Shown: piece after piece, positions 27,001 through 40,343 of the stretch
Layout: every line of letters begins with the position of its first letter
How positions within the stretch are numbered: the first letter of the stretch is position 1
DNA from: Chytridium lagenaria
Lineage: Eukaryota; Chytridiomycota; Chytridiomycetes; Chytridiales; Chytridiaceae
Direction: 5' to 3'
Assembly (NCBI GenBank): GCA_025449115.1
Contig: JAHLKC010000021.1
Coordinates: 248,001-312,000 of the forward strand
DNA: 64,000 nt
Notes under the pieces: model-generated
What the model saw: the letters and a program-made list of their open reading frames with translations, nothing else
Told to the model about the DNA's origin: nothing
The model's database searches: none
Made by a program: the position numbers and the translations under genes

Positions 27001-28329
27001 GAGGATCAGGATAACACGATGCAATCTGTCGTTGCAACCAAAACGAATCGACATCGTGTGGATTGACTTGACCCGTTTGAACACCACCCCCACCATTCCG
27101 ATCTTTCCCACCCTGCGCGACAACCGTGGTGAAATCATCATCTCCCACATCCTTATCCTCATCATCCTCCGCCTCCTCCCCCGTCTTCAACACATTCCCA
27201 GTAGACGCCTCCTGCCCATACATCTCATCCTCATCCTGCACATCATCCTCCCTCACCTCATACTCATCATCATCACTCCCCTCCTCCTCCTCCTCCTCAT
27301 CAAAAACAACCGCAACCCCATACTCCTCATCCATATCCTCCTTCCGCACAGCAGCAGACCCATCATCAATCTCAACCCCTTCCACATCCTCCTGTCGGAA
27401 ATCCGTAATCCGTTTCCCCAAATTCACAAGCTGATTAAACTTTTCAGACGCAAGCTTGAAATTGATAATCTCTTCCACTTCACGCTTTCGATCAAAATCC
27501 TTCTTGGTATCGTCTTTTAACGTCTCAATCACATCATTGGCTGCACCGGAAATCACATCGGGGGGGACGTCGCCCATACCAGACGCGATAAAGGATTGAT
27601 AAGCTCATAGGCTTGGCGGGTCTCTTTTGTCCGAGGTCGGTAGATATCACCCTCAAAGTCCTCTGTCGCAGCTAAAACGCTGTTGTAACCGTAGGCGTTT
27701 GAGCTAAACAAACCAAAAAAAGTATCAGCATGAAATCCCCATCACCTCGAGCAAACATTCACCCCATCATGAAATCCCCAACACCTCACACCCCTTCAAC
27801 CCTCAACAAAAACCAACAAGGATATTGAAGCTTAACAGGCGCAACCAAACCAAAACAAAAAAACTAAAAACACTCACCTCGCCTCCTTCTTACTCTTCTT
27901 AAACGCCTGCCGTTCAGCACCTTTCGCTCTCATCTTCTCCTCCCTCTCCTTCCTCTTCTTCGCACTCTGCTCCTTCTTCTCCTCAATCGTCCTCATCGCT
28001 CTATCCCCAAACCGTTTCACATCAATCCGTCCATACAACGACTCTGGCTCCCCGGACGGCTCTTGGTCTCGTCGGGGAAGCGCGGAACGGTCTGCATGGA
28101 GAACGAGATTCGAGTTGGCCGTGTATTGGTATTGCTGGTTACGTTGGACTTGGTCTAGGAAAACATCGTGAGTTCAGACTTTATAATGCATTCTCGGGGA
28201 ATGCATGAGGGGGGGGGGGGAAGACCAAGGGCCATGAAAGACTGCCCTCCCATCAATGCATCCCAAATCCCAGAGAAAACCGGTTCATCCCAAATCTCCG
28301 CTAAAATCTCGCTCAAACTTACCAGCCAT
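21041..28329 (-). CDS. BRR2: Pre-mRNA-splicing helicase Brr2 (SNRNP200), U5 snRNP subunit
   Basis: DExD/H-box ATPase that unwinds U4/U6 during spliceosome activation. The start is a tiny exon (28329-28323, MA plus one base) spliced to about 28158, giving [20 protein letters not shown], which matches the family N-terminus. Then come the acidic N-terminal region (about 27.6-26.8 kb) and helicase cassette 1 with CAPTGAGK ending exactly at an intron donor (about 26300), [28 protein letters not shown] and the first Sec63 unit (25.1-23.7 kb). Cassette 2 follows with a broken GKT motif at an intron (23646-23543), VDEVHLIGG and the second Sec63 unit, ending GDKMKE with TGA at 21041. The whole length, about 2,150 residues, is normal. 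Five exons are clear. At least ten single-base frame breaks occur, nearly all in short G, T, A or C runs, while every conserved motif is otherwise intact; I take these as sequence errors. The identification is firm. Confidence 0.96.
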
Positions 28330-28882
28330 GCTTGCTACGTCGCTAACCAAGAAAAAACGCTCGAGGTATATTCAACGTCAACACCAAAACGGATGCCTCT
28401 CTCTTCTTTTTCCTTAAAGAAGCAAGGCCAGGCAAGCAAGCAGGTCCTCTTTGATTTCTGGACTTTTTTCCTCCCAGAAAAAGAAAAAATTAATTCTTTC
28501 CGCAGTTGGGAATGAGACGATCCCATATTCCCATTTCAAGCTCAAACGGGACGCTCTATGGTAAAGTCAAATCGTGTATTATATGCTGGAAGAATCCCAA
28601 GCGGGACCTACTAAAACCCAACACCCAACCCTCCATCCTCAACAAACCCTTCATACACTTCACAAAAAAGCATCAACCATAACACAAAAAAAAAAAAAGG
28701 TTCAAACGCGGTTTTGTTTTAAAGAAAACATGGGGAAAAGAGGCACATACTCCAAATGGAAAAAAATAAACAACAAACAGCTTTAAAAAACGGTCTTGTA
28801 TGGTTCTTTTAAAAAAAACAGTAAGAGGGAAAGATAAAAATCATAAAAGGTGCATAAAAAAAATGGCCGAACAATTGATCCT
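28330..28882. promoter_or_regulatory. Brr2 upstream region / acyl-CoA synthetase 3' flank
   Basis: A 550 bp spacer between two same-strand genes. It contains runs of A (for example near 28687-28698) and short unconserved frames. No specific element was recognised. The G12 run near 28209-28220 lies just inside the first Brr2 intron region. Confidence 0.4.
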
Positions 28883-32059
<3,177 letters not shown>

Positions 32060-33203
32060 GCTGGATGGATGGATGGATGGATGGGATGGATTTTGGATGT
32101 ACGGGTGGGAATAAAAAAAACAAAAAAAAAACTAGGTACGTATGTATGGAATGGAGTCAAGCAAAGAGAGTGGGGAAGTTCTTTATTTATAATTGATTTC
32201 AATCAAATAAATAATTAATATTATTTTTTTTCAAAATAAAAATAATAATTTATTAATTTTGATACGCCATGATGACGTATGCACATCTACGGCCTATATA
32301 TTAATTAATTAATAAATAATAAATAAATCATGGATGAATATTTAATACGAATTGAATATTAAAGATAATAATACATAAATACATAATATTATCTGACAGG
32401 TGAATAAAGAAAATGTACAAAAACGATTAATTAAATATTTATTATAATTGATCATAAGCATGCATGCATATATACACAACACATTATTCCTTTCAAATCA
32501 AATCCATCTATATTCTATTCCTATTCTATTCTATTCTATTCTATTCCTATCTTTTATCTACCCTATGTGTATGTATATATGTCCATGCATGCATATATAT
32601 ACTAATAAGTAATCACCAAGCAATTATTCCCCCCTCAATGAATCATGTCATCTTTTTATATTTACTAATTATTCAATATTATTTAAATGTAACAGCAACT
32701 ACTTTTACTATATTTAATAAATAATGTACAATAATAAGAAAACAACTGCAACAACAACAACAACAACACTTCCCCTCACGTTTCTTCTCATGTGTGCTTT
32801 TGTATATTTTAAATATTAAAATTATTAAAGAAAGTGTGTGTGACTGTGGGTGTTTATTTCATTATTTATTTTAATTTCTTCTCACACTCACACACACACC
32901 CCATCCCATCACACTACCACCTATTATTACCATATTACCTATACACAAAAAGTACTCTAGTCAACTGAAAAAGATAAGGAAAAAGATTATTAGAATAAAC
33001 CTTTTCATTCCGGACTCGACAGAGTCCGTCATCAGTCAGATTCACTATTACTACTGAATCAACTCTCATCCATCATCCATCATCCCATCATACATCAGAC
33101 ACTGTTTGTTTACTCATTCAATTCACTCACACCATCTATCCCCACCCATCCTCATCCATCCTCAAATTAGCCGATAGACATAATACATATACATAAAGAG
33201 AGA
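32060..33203. promoter_or_regulatory. Shared divergent promoter region (acyl-CoA synthetase / Pex30-like)
   Basis: About 1.1 kb of very AT-rich DNA between two divergent start codons. It holds GGAT tetramers directly upstream of the synthetase ATG (32062-32090), a TTCTA pentamer run (about 32515-32548), CAA triplets (about 32746-32767), CA-rich DNA and CATC tetramers (about 33065-33095) before the Pex30-like ATG. No TATA box or specific factor site can be assigned with confidence. Confidence 0.6.
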
Positions 33204-36200
33204 ATGACATCACCATCATCACCCACAACCGCAGCACCACCTGCTCAGGGAAGCCATGATCAGGCAAAGGGTCAACCACTACCTGCACCACCACCACCAT
33301 CACATCCCTCATCTTCAAAGAACCCCCAACAGCCTCTCTCTGTCATGCTCACTGCCTCTCAAACCCTGGTCGGAAGACTCTCTCCCATCGTCCTCCCTCT
33401 CCTCCACTGGGCTACCTATGTCTCTACCTGGCAAGATCGTTCCTCTTCTTTTGCCGTCTGTGCTCTATGGTGTCTGCTCTGTCTCGCTCCAAGGTTTTGT
33501 CTGGTCTATGGGCCACATGCCATTGTCCTCATGTACATGGGTTACCATTATTCAGAAAAGATCAAGAGTAAGTGTTTCAGCGAGCAATAAGCGAGCGCAG
33601 CGAGCAGTAGGGGTGAGCGAGCGCAGCGAGCAGTAGGGGTGAGCAGTGAGCGAGCAATAAGCGAGCGCAGCGAGCAGTGAGGAGTGAACGAGCAATAAGC
33701 GAGCGCAGCGAGCAGTAGGGGTGAATGTGTTAGTGTGGTGAATGGGTTAGGGTGAATAGAGTGATGAGTCAGAGTGTAAACGTTCAAATCCACTGGAACG
33801 AATCTCATAGAAAACATTCTAGCTACATCGCCGCAGGCGACTATTCCCCTATTCTTCCTCTTTTTACACGGTTATTTCTATTTATTTCCATAGCACTTTT
33901 ATAACCCTAAACCCTTTTTACCATTCTTTTTTCAGATCCAAAGGGTAAACCATCGCCATTAAAGGTTCCTCCCCTCCCCAAAATGGTTCGCTACATTACC
34001 CGTATCCTCAACCACGTCCACACATTCCTCGACACCCTCGACTCCTTTATCGCAAAACTCTCCTGGAAGGCTGCTGTCGAGCAAGACTCGATCCATCTGT
34101 TCCAAGCCATCCTCCTCTCCTACTTTGTCTGGATCCTCCTCAACGCCATGCTTCCCATGGGCGTCATCCTGATGCTCAGCGGTCTCGTCCTCATTGCATG
34201 GCATTCAGAGCTCGGCGAAATCGTCAGGGAGGTGGTGTCAAGTGAATGGGAAAAGGCAAGAGGCCGTAGCCCATCCACTGTCGATGCCACCACTCTTCCT
34301 GCGGCTTCCACCAGAGCCACTACCGCTGATCAAACCTCATCAAAACATCTCAATGACGCTCAGCAGTCTGCAGCCTCTGACCCTTCAGCGACAGTAGGAA
34401 CCGTCAGCTTTGGAAACTTTGAGGCGACCGTCAGTCTCAACCCGTATTCTCAAGCAAAGGAATCACCGGAAGCCGCTGCATTGAAAAAGGCGGAAAAGGA
34501 GGCTAAAGTTGCTTTTGTTAATGCTAAAAAGGCGCAGATCCAGGCCGATAAGGCAGAGGAAATTGCGAGAGCGGCTATTGTGGCGTCAGAGTTGGCTGCA
34601 GCTGTGGCTATGGAGGATGTGACTGAGGCTGCTGCGGCTCAACAGGCGGAAGAGGAGGCGGAACAGAGGGAGGAAAGGGAACGAGAGGAGAGGGATCGTG
34701 CTGTTGCTGAAAACACTGGGGTGGATGAACCTGTTCAGCCATCTGTCAAAGTGGCGGATGTTGAGCCTATCAAGGTGAAGGTGGAGGAAAGCGATAGTAC
34801 CACTCACGAGGATTCTGCTGAGGCTCCCGCAAGTGTGGAAGCTTCTGTCGCGCAAGCCTCCGTGGAGGACTCTCTCAAAGTTCCAAAGGACACAAAACGA
34901 GCGTCAGTGCAACTCACCGCTGAAACGTCCAAGGACTCAACCACAACCTTCCCTATCATCGAAAAGGCCCCCGTTGCAGACGATGCAGCCTCTATTGCCT
35001 CCAACACCACATCCAACCTCTCCTCCTCAGAGGTCACCACCGCTTCCCTCCTCGCCTCAAATCGACTCCAGCAGAAACTCGCCGACCTTGCCAAGAAACG
35101 GCTTCGCGAGGCTGCAGCTGCTAAATCGGCCGCTGCAGCTGCCGCTCAACGCGCTGCCGAAAGACTCGCTGCTGTCAAGGCTGCAACACCTGAACCCAGG
35201 CGCGGACGTTTGGACGAAGAGGATGACGATGACGATGACAGTGATATGGGGGCGAACACGTTTAACCTTCGTAGCGTCGAAGACCCTTATCTTTCCGTCA
35301 CTGGCAACGCGTCGTCCTCTGCTGCCAATGCATTGGCTGAAGCTAGAATGTCTAGACCCATCTCTGCCGCCGTTGCCGCTGCTTCCAAAGATTCCTTTGT
35401 AAGGCCTCCCGCTCGCACCTCATCCAAAGTCCACAGCGAGCTCCTCCAACAACAGACTAGAGCGTTGTCACCAGAATACCAAGTTCTCCCCTCCCCGACC
35501 CCTGATCCTACATCTGTCTCAGGTCTCAGGCAGCGCCGCCGTGAAGACGGAGGAAGACTCACCCCTGAATACCGTACCTACGGCTCCCTCCAACTCTCTG
35601 ACGACGAGCAAGACGATGAACGGCGACGACACGAACACTGTCATCCTGCATGACGACACTGAAAGCTACATTAGCGGCTATAGCACCCGCACCGCCTCAC
35701 TCACTCGATCCCTTGCCGGATCCTCGGTCAGCGCTCAATGGAACTCATCCCACCGTACATCCAAACCCGGCACATCCACCCGCATGTCCGCAAACGACCC
35801 CGACGCCATGCTCGCCAACAACATGGGCCTCAGCCAACTCGGTTACATGGTCGGTCAAAGCGGCTCCTACGTTCCCCCATCCTCCACAACCCCAACCCCA
35901 TCAGGTCTCTCCTCCTCCACCACCACCCAAAACCCCATCCCAACCTCCTCTTCACCCCCTCACAAACGCTCCTCCATCATCACCACAACCACAGACGACT
36001 ATGACGCCTACGATTCAGACGATCACGACGGATCCGTCCTATCCCATCACATACGACAACGTCGTCGCTCCCTCGAATCCGACATGTACACCCTCGACCG
36101 TCACGAAGGCTCCACCCATCCCACAAATAACTCTTTCCCTCGTCCTCAACGTCCCAACGCCCTCAACATCCCACGTCCCCTCGCTTTCCCCCCTACAGAC

Positions 36201-37124
36201 CCCTTTGCAACCAAAGCCGAACGTCTCGCCGCCTCCACCTCCTCTGGCTCCCCCTCCCCATCCTCCACCCACTCCAACTCCTACTTTTCCGCCATCCACA
36301 ACCCCAACCCCTCCATCCCCCTCTCCCCAGGTTCGCAATCCGCCATCTCCCGAGCCGCCGGAACCTCCATCATGTCCCGGTCTTCCACGCGTTGGGAGAA
36401 CAGGAAACCGTTGGATGTGGTGCTCTCTTTTGAGTGTTTTGAGAATCAACGGTGGTGGGTGGGTGTGGGGTGGGTGCCGCATTTGTTGCCCGCTGAACGA
36501 CCGCCTTGGACGGATTTTACGGGGACTAGGGCTACACCGAAGGAAGCTTTTGAGTTGTTGCCGTTTAGGAGGGAGCAGTTGATTAGTTGGAAGACGGAGG
36601 TGCCGCTTGATGGGGGGAGACGGTATGCTTGGGAGTGGGATGGGAATTGGTATGTGGATACTAGGGGGGGTGGAGCTATTGGGGAGGTGGATGAAGAAGG
36701 ATGGGCCTATGCGGATAATTTTTGGAAGGATTGGTGAGTTTTGTTTTTTTCTCGTTGGGTTTTAGAACCTTTTTGTGTTTTATATCTGCTTTTGATTTGA
36801 ACAACCCCCCCCCCGCCTCCCCCTTTTTCCGTCTTCTTTTTTTTGATTACACCTGCACTTCTTTTTCTTTGTATGGGAGGCGGATCCTCTATTCCTTCTG
36901 TTTTTCTTTTTCCTTTTCTTATATGACTGGTATTGATTGTGTGTTTGCTTATTTGCAGGAAAAATCGGAAAACCATGAAACGTGTCGTCCGACATCGGAG
37001 ATGGGTGAGACATGCGAGGCTTTTTGAGGTTGGCACCAGACAGAATGTCAAGTTTTCTTCTGAATCCCTTGATGAGGAACCGTATGATGATGATAATGAT
37101 GATGAATATGTTTCTCAGATTTAG
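33204..37124 (+). CDS. Peroxin/dysferlin-domain ER membrane protein (Pex30/Pex23 family)
   Basis: ER-resident protein of the family that shapes membrane and controls peroxisome and lipid-droplet biogenesis. Exon 1 (33204-33567) has a Pro-rich N-terminus and hydrophobic segments (around ATYVSTWQ and CLLCLAPRFCLVYGPHAIVL). A 368 bp intron (33568-33935) follows. Exon 2 adds another hydrophobic hairpin (YFVWILLNAMLPMGVILMLS), together resembling a reticulon-like region, then a long Ala/Glu coiled and disordered linker. The C-terminal dysferlin repeat is clear: WVPHLLPAERPPWTDF, WEWDGNWYVDT, GWAYADNFWKDW, and across an intron (about 36735-36958) the basic motif VRHRRWVRHARLF. Acidic tail and TAG stop at 37124. 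A frame break near 35600-35625 divides exon 2; it is probably a single-base error. Yeast counterparts are Pex28-Pex32; the orthologue within the family is not resolved. Confidence 0.9.
33568..33935 (+). repeat. Intron with four copies of a GCGAGC-rich repeat
   Basis: The first intron of the Pex30-like gene (donor GTAAGT, acceptor TTTTTTCAG) carries GCGAGCGCAGCGAGCAG at 33591-33607, 33617-33633, 33661-33677 and 33699-33715, linked by GTAGGGGTGA- or GAACGAGCAATAA-type spacers. A small hairpin, TCGCCGCAGGCGA, lies near 33829-33841. The rest is AT-rich. Confidence 0.85.
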
Positions 37125-37849
37125 AAAAAGGAGGCGGATAGAGTTGTTGTGTGTTTTTTTTTTTTGTTCTGCTTTTTTTTTTCTTCTGGAGGGGGGAGCT
37201 TTACATGTTTGGGATTTTTGGGGTTGGTTTTGAAATTTAACCTTTTTTTTTTATGTTTGTCCTGGGTTGCCCCCCCCCCCCGTGTTCCTCATCGACGCTC
37301 TTTTTTTTATTTCTATTTTAGTGGTTCTCTTTCATGTCTCGTTTTTTTTATTTCTCTGTTTCTTTCTCGTTTTCCTTTTTGCTTCTTCATTGCGAGCCTC
37401 AATAATATCTGAAATTTTTTTTCAAATTCATGTTTTATGGCGTTGGGAAGAATCGTGCACGTAAAGGAGAATATCTAAATGACGCGCCGTTTTTGTTGTT
37501 TTTTTTTACAGTAATGACGAACCGACAAACCGCATTGAACTTGAACAGTAAAGCAACAAAAAGCAATAAAGCTTTAAAAAAGAGGATTTAAAACACTAGA
37601 AACCAAGAACCATCTCCACACACACAAAAGAAATAGAACAACTCCTACAAAAGAAAAAGAACAACTCCTCCTCCCCGCACAAGCATTCATACCCCCTCCC
37701 TCCTCTTCTTCTCCATCCCAAGCGACCTCTTTAACACTTTCACCAACATACTCTCTTTGCTCATCACCGAATCCGATCGCGTCAACCTCCCCAAAGGTCT
37801 CATTTCCCCACCCATCGGAACCACAGAGGTAGAAGGACCCCCTCGTCGT
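37125..37849. other. Convergent intergenic region with downstream copy of a 163 bp duplication
   Basis: The Pex30-like 3' flank is T-rich with long T and C runs (for example C11-12 near 37270). The minus-strand gene's 3' flank begins with a near-exact extra copy (37688-37850) of its own last coding segment. Confidence 0.7.
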
Positions 37850-38012
37850 TCATACCCCCTCCCTCCTCTTCCTCTCCATCCCAAGCGACCTCTTTAACAC
37901 TTTCACCAACATACTCTCTTTGCTCATCACCGAATCCGATCGCGTCAACCTCCCCAAAGGTCTCATTTCCCCACCCATCGGAACAACAGAGGTAGAAGGA
38001 CCCCTCGTCGCC
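37688..38012. repeat. Recent 163 bp tandem duplication over a gene's 3' end
   Basis: Copies 37688-37850 and 37851-38012 begin with CATACCCCCTCCCTCCTCTT and differ at only a few bases (for example CTTCTT versus CTTCCT, and ACCACAG versus ACAACAG). Each holds, on the minus strand, the same last 40-odd codons and the TGA stop. The upstream (right) copy therefore terminates the protein and the left copy lies in the 3' untranslated region. Confidence 0.92.
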
Positions 38013-39811
38013 GCTCTTCGACGCGCCATAATCGCAGCAAGGTCACCACCACGTTGATCGTCCATCCTCGATACAGGGAGTTTATCAAGAATCGCTTCGA
38101 GATCACTCAACGCTGGGACTGGGTTGACCTCTGGGTGTTGTATGCCTGTGATGAAAAAACCGGTTGATTTATAACACAAAAACGCGGGGGCTTACGGTGC
38201 GAGGTATTGAACTCGGTTTGTTGATGTGATCCTGTGTGTTGTATGCCTGTTAATTAAAACCGGTTGATTTATAATGCAAGACGTGGGTGCTTACGGTGAT
38301 CACTCGACGCGGGAACTTGGTGCGCGGTATTCATGGACTCGGTTTGTTGATGTGAACCTGTGTTGTTGGGTTGATTAGCGTTGACGTAACGGCTTACCCA
38401 ACCTTCATTTTCACGACTATACGTTAACCAACCTGGTACATCCCCTTCAACCCCAACACCGACGACCTCGTAGACGACGCACGAGACACCTTCTCCCACA
38501 CTCTCCCCAGTCGTCCCAGCGCGACTCCACCTGTTTTCCCCGCATTAACATCCACATAAAACAAACAAAACACCCACATTGTCCCTGTCGCGTATTCCCA
38601 AACCTGTGAGAAATACTCATACGTCGTCCCTGGTGTTGGGTACCCTTCGTCCCGTCTTTGTAACGTGTCGGAAGGGGATGCTAATGAATCGGTGATGTTG
38701 ACGTTCACAGAGGATTCCATACGCTCTACCATTGCGTTGTAACTTACTAGGATGTGGGTGGCGTCTGTGGAGATATGGTGTTCGGCGTGTGGATGGAGAA
38801 CGGGGTCGTTGAAGGTATGGGCAGGGTTTGTGGAGAGTTGTTGTTCCGTTGCACGTGGACGGAGGAAGGGGTCGTCGAAACTACGGTCACGGTCTATGGA
38901 GGCCCGTTCTTCCGTTGCGCGTGGACGGAAAAGGGGACGAGGCTCGTCGAAACTACGATCACGGTCTATGGAGACTCGTTCTTCCGTTGGACGTGGACGA
39001 AAAAAGGGACGAGGCTCGTCGAAACTACGGTCACGGTCTATAGACATACCGCGTGACGATGTGGCGGAACTTGCGCCACGGGTGCGGAGACGGTGGAGGG
39101 AGGAGGTGTGGGAGCTTGTGAAGGAGGTTCGGGCTTCTGAATGGGATCGAAGAAGGTTGATGGAGAATTCGGACCGAGAGAGGCTAGGATAATTATACTG
39201 CAACGAATTAGTTTAAATGTGTTTTTTTTTATTCACCATATTGATCCAGGCTGCTTCAGAGTATGTGGATTCGCGGTCATGTAAAAACGAAGGATGATAA
39301 GAACGATTCATGTGATCCTGTAACCATCGTAACTCGACATCTTCCGTGTCTTCCGTTCTGTGAGAAGCGGTGGTATCTTCTTCTTGAACTTGTTGTTTCC
39401 AGTACGCCACTTCCTGTGATATTCGACGTAGCTCTCGGGTTAACGTCGTGACGTCTGAAACCGTTTCCGTGTCTGTTGTGAGCGTTGAATCTGTGGAAGA
39501 GTGTGGGAGAATTGGCGATGATGTGATGGTGGAATGGAGGGTGGCGTTGTATTGCATTGCGAGCCATTGCTGGGGGTGGTGAGTGTTGAAATGCATGAAG
39601 GGGGACTTACTTGGTTTAAAGGAGTATGTGCGGGTTTTGGTGGGGTTATGATGATGTCTTTGAAAGTGACATAGTTGTGCGGGTCTAGAGCTACCGGGGT
39701 GGGCTCCTCCGTCGCGCTTTCTTCGGGTCTAGAGAGAGATGGGTTAACGAGTCTGACCTTATGATAACATTCCCTCAACCCATTTTCCTTTTTTTCTGTT
39801 GTCTCTCGCAA
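37850..39811 (-). CDS. Repeat-rich protein of unknown function
   Basis: Several exons can be joined. The first (39811-39610) begins MRETTEKKENGLRE. A second (about 39590-39230) has coiled-coil character (LTRELRRISQEVAYWKQQ). A third (39203-38424) carries 4-5 tandem 24-residue repeats of the type SIDRDRSFDEPRPFFRPR, then a possible membrane segment (TMWVFCLFYV). Short exons around 38390-38130 encode TGSHQQTE twice because of a local duplication, and the last exon (about 38149-37850) is Ser/Arg-rich, ending RREGV at a TGA. No known domain is recognised. Low-complexity sequence and at least one frame break make the model provisional. It lies tail-to-tail with the Pex30-like gene. Confidence 0.55.
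38135..38365. repeat. Tandem duplication of an intron plus exon
   Basis: Segments 38135-38235 and 38236-38365 share GTGTTGTATGCCTGT, ACCGGTTGATTTATAA, GCTTACGGTG and CTCGGTTTGTTGATGTGA in the same order; the right copy has about 25 bp extra near 38298. On the minus strand each copy contains an acceptor (ACAG before GCATACAACA), a TGSHQQTE-type coding segment and a GTAAGC donor, so a whole intron and neighbouring exon piece were copied. Confidence 0.85.
38800..39055. repeat. 72 bp minisatellite encoding a 24-residue repeat
   Basis: Within the unknown minus-strand gene. Marker CGTCGAAACTACG recurs with a 72 bp spacing (38873, 38945, 39017), with a more diverged copy near 38807. On the minus strand it encodes Arg/Asp/Pro-rich units (SIDRDRSFDEPRP...TEER). 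It varies in charged residues but keeps frame, suggesting it is translated. Confidence 0.85.
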
Positions 39812-40343
39812 AGACCCTTCTTTATCTCCATCAGGGAGACATAATCTCTGGCCTTGCCCAAAAAAGTTTCTTACGCGTCCTGCAAGCTAGACCCAGAGAG
39901 CACTCACCTAACCGACGGTCGTCTATCACTTATCATCTTAACGCTTCAAACTAAAAAAAAGTATAGTAAAAAATACCCCTCCCCCCTCCTTCTTCAACAG
40001 AAAAATTCTAAAAAAAATACACCCTGAAACGCATCCTATTCTTTTCCTCTTTTTCTTTAGCCTCATCGCGAAAAAAAAAAACAAACGCGATAGAGGTATC
40101 ACGTGGGGAAAATGGACATGTTCGGACGCGGCATCGTGTTTTGTTTTAAAAAGTCAAGTTGGGTGTGGTTTCCAGCCCATTACAGATTAAATAAATAAGG
40201 TGTTGGAGGAAATGGGGAAACGTGAAGATGCGGGGGGGTGAGCATTGCCAAAAACAAAAAAGGTAAAGTATTATGTTCGATTACAAGATTTATGGTAAGC
40301 ATATAAAAAGGGGTAGTGGGTGTGTGTGGGTAGTAAGATTCAT
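39812..40343. other. Intergenic region, lipase 3' flank
   Basis: AT-rich, with A runs and poly-pyrimidine pieces, between two minus-strand genes. It must contain the promoter of the unknown gene. No element recognised. Confidence 0.5.

Noticed and set aside
26999..27520. A 173-codon Ile/Leu-rich plus-strand frame
   Set aside because: Antisense shadow of the acidic N-terminal region of Brr2.
21041..28329. Brr2 as a pseudogene
   Set aside because: Frame breaks are single-base, mostly in homopolymers, and motifs and splice sites are intact; the same pattern affects other genes, so sequence error is simpler.
33781..33791. GTTCAAATCC, resembling a tRNA B-box
   Set aside because: No A-box or cloverleaf arms around it; it lies in an intron of the Pex30-like gene.
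36039..36482. A Gly-rich minus-strand frame within the Pex30-like gene
   Set aside because: Shadow of a Pro/Ser-rich linker coding on the plus strand.
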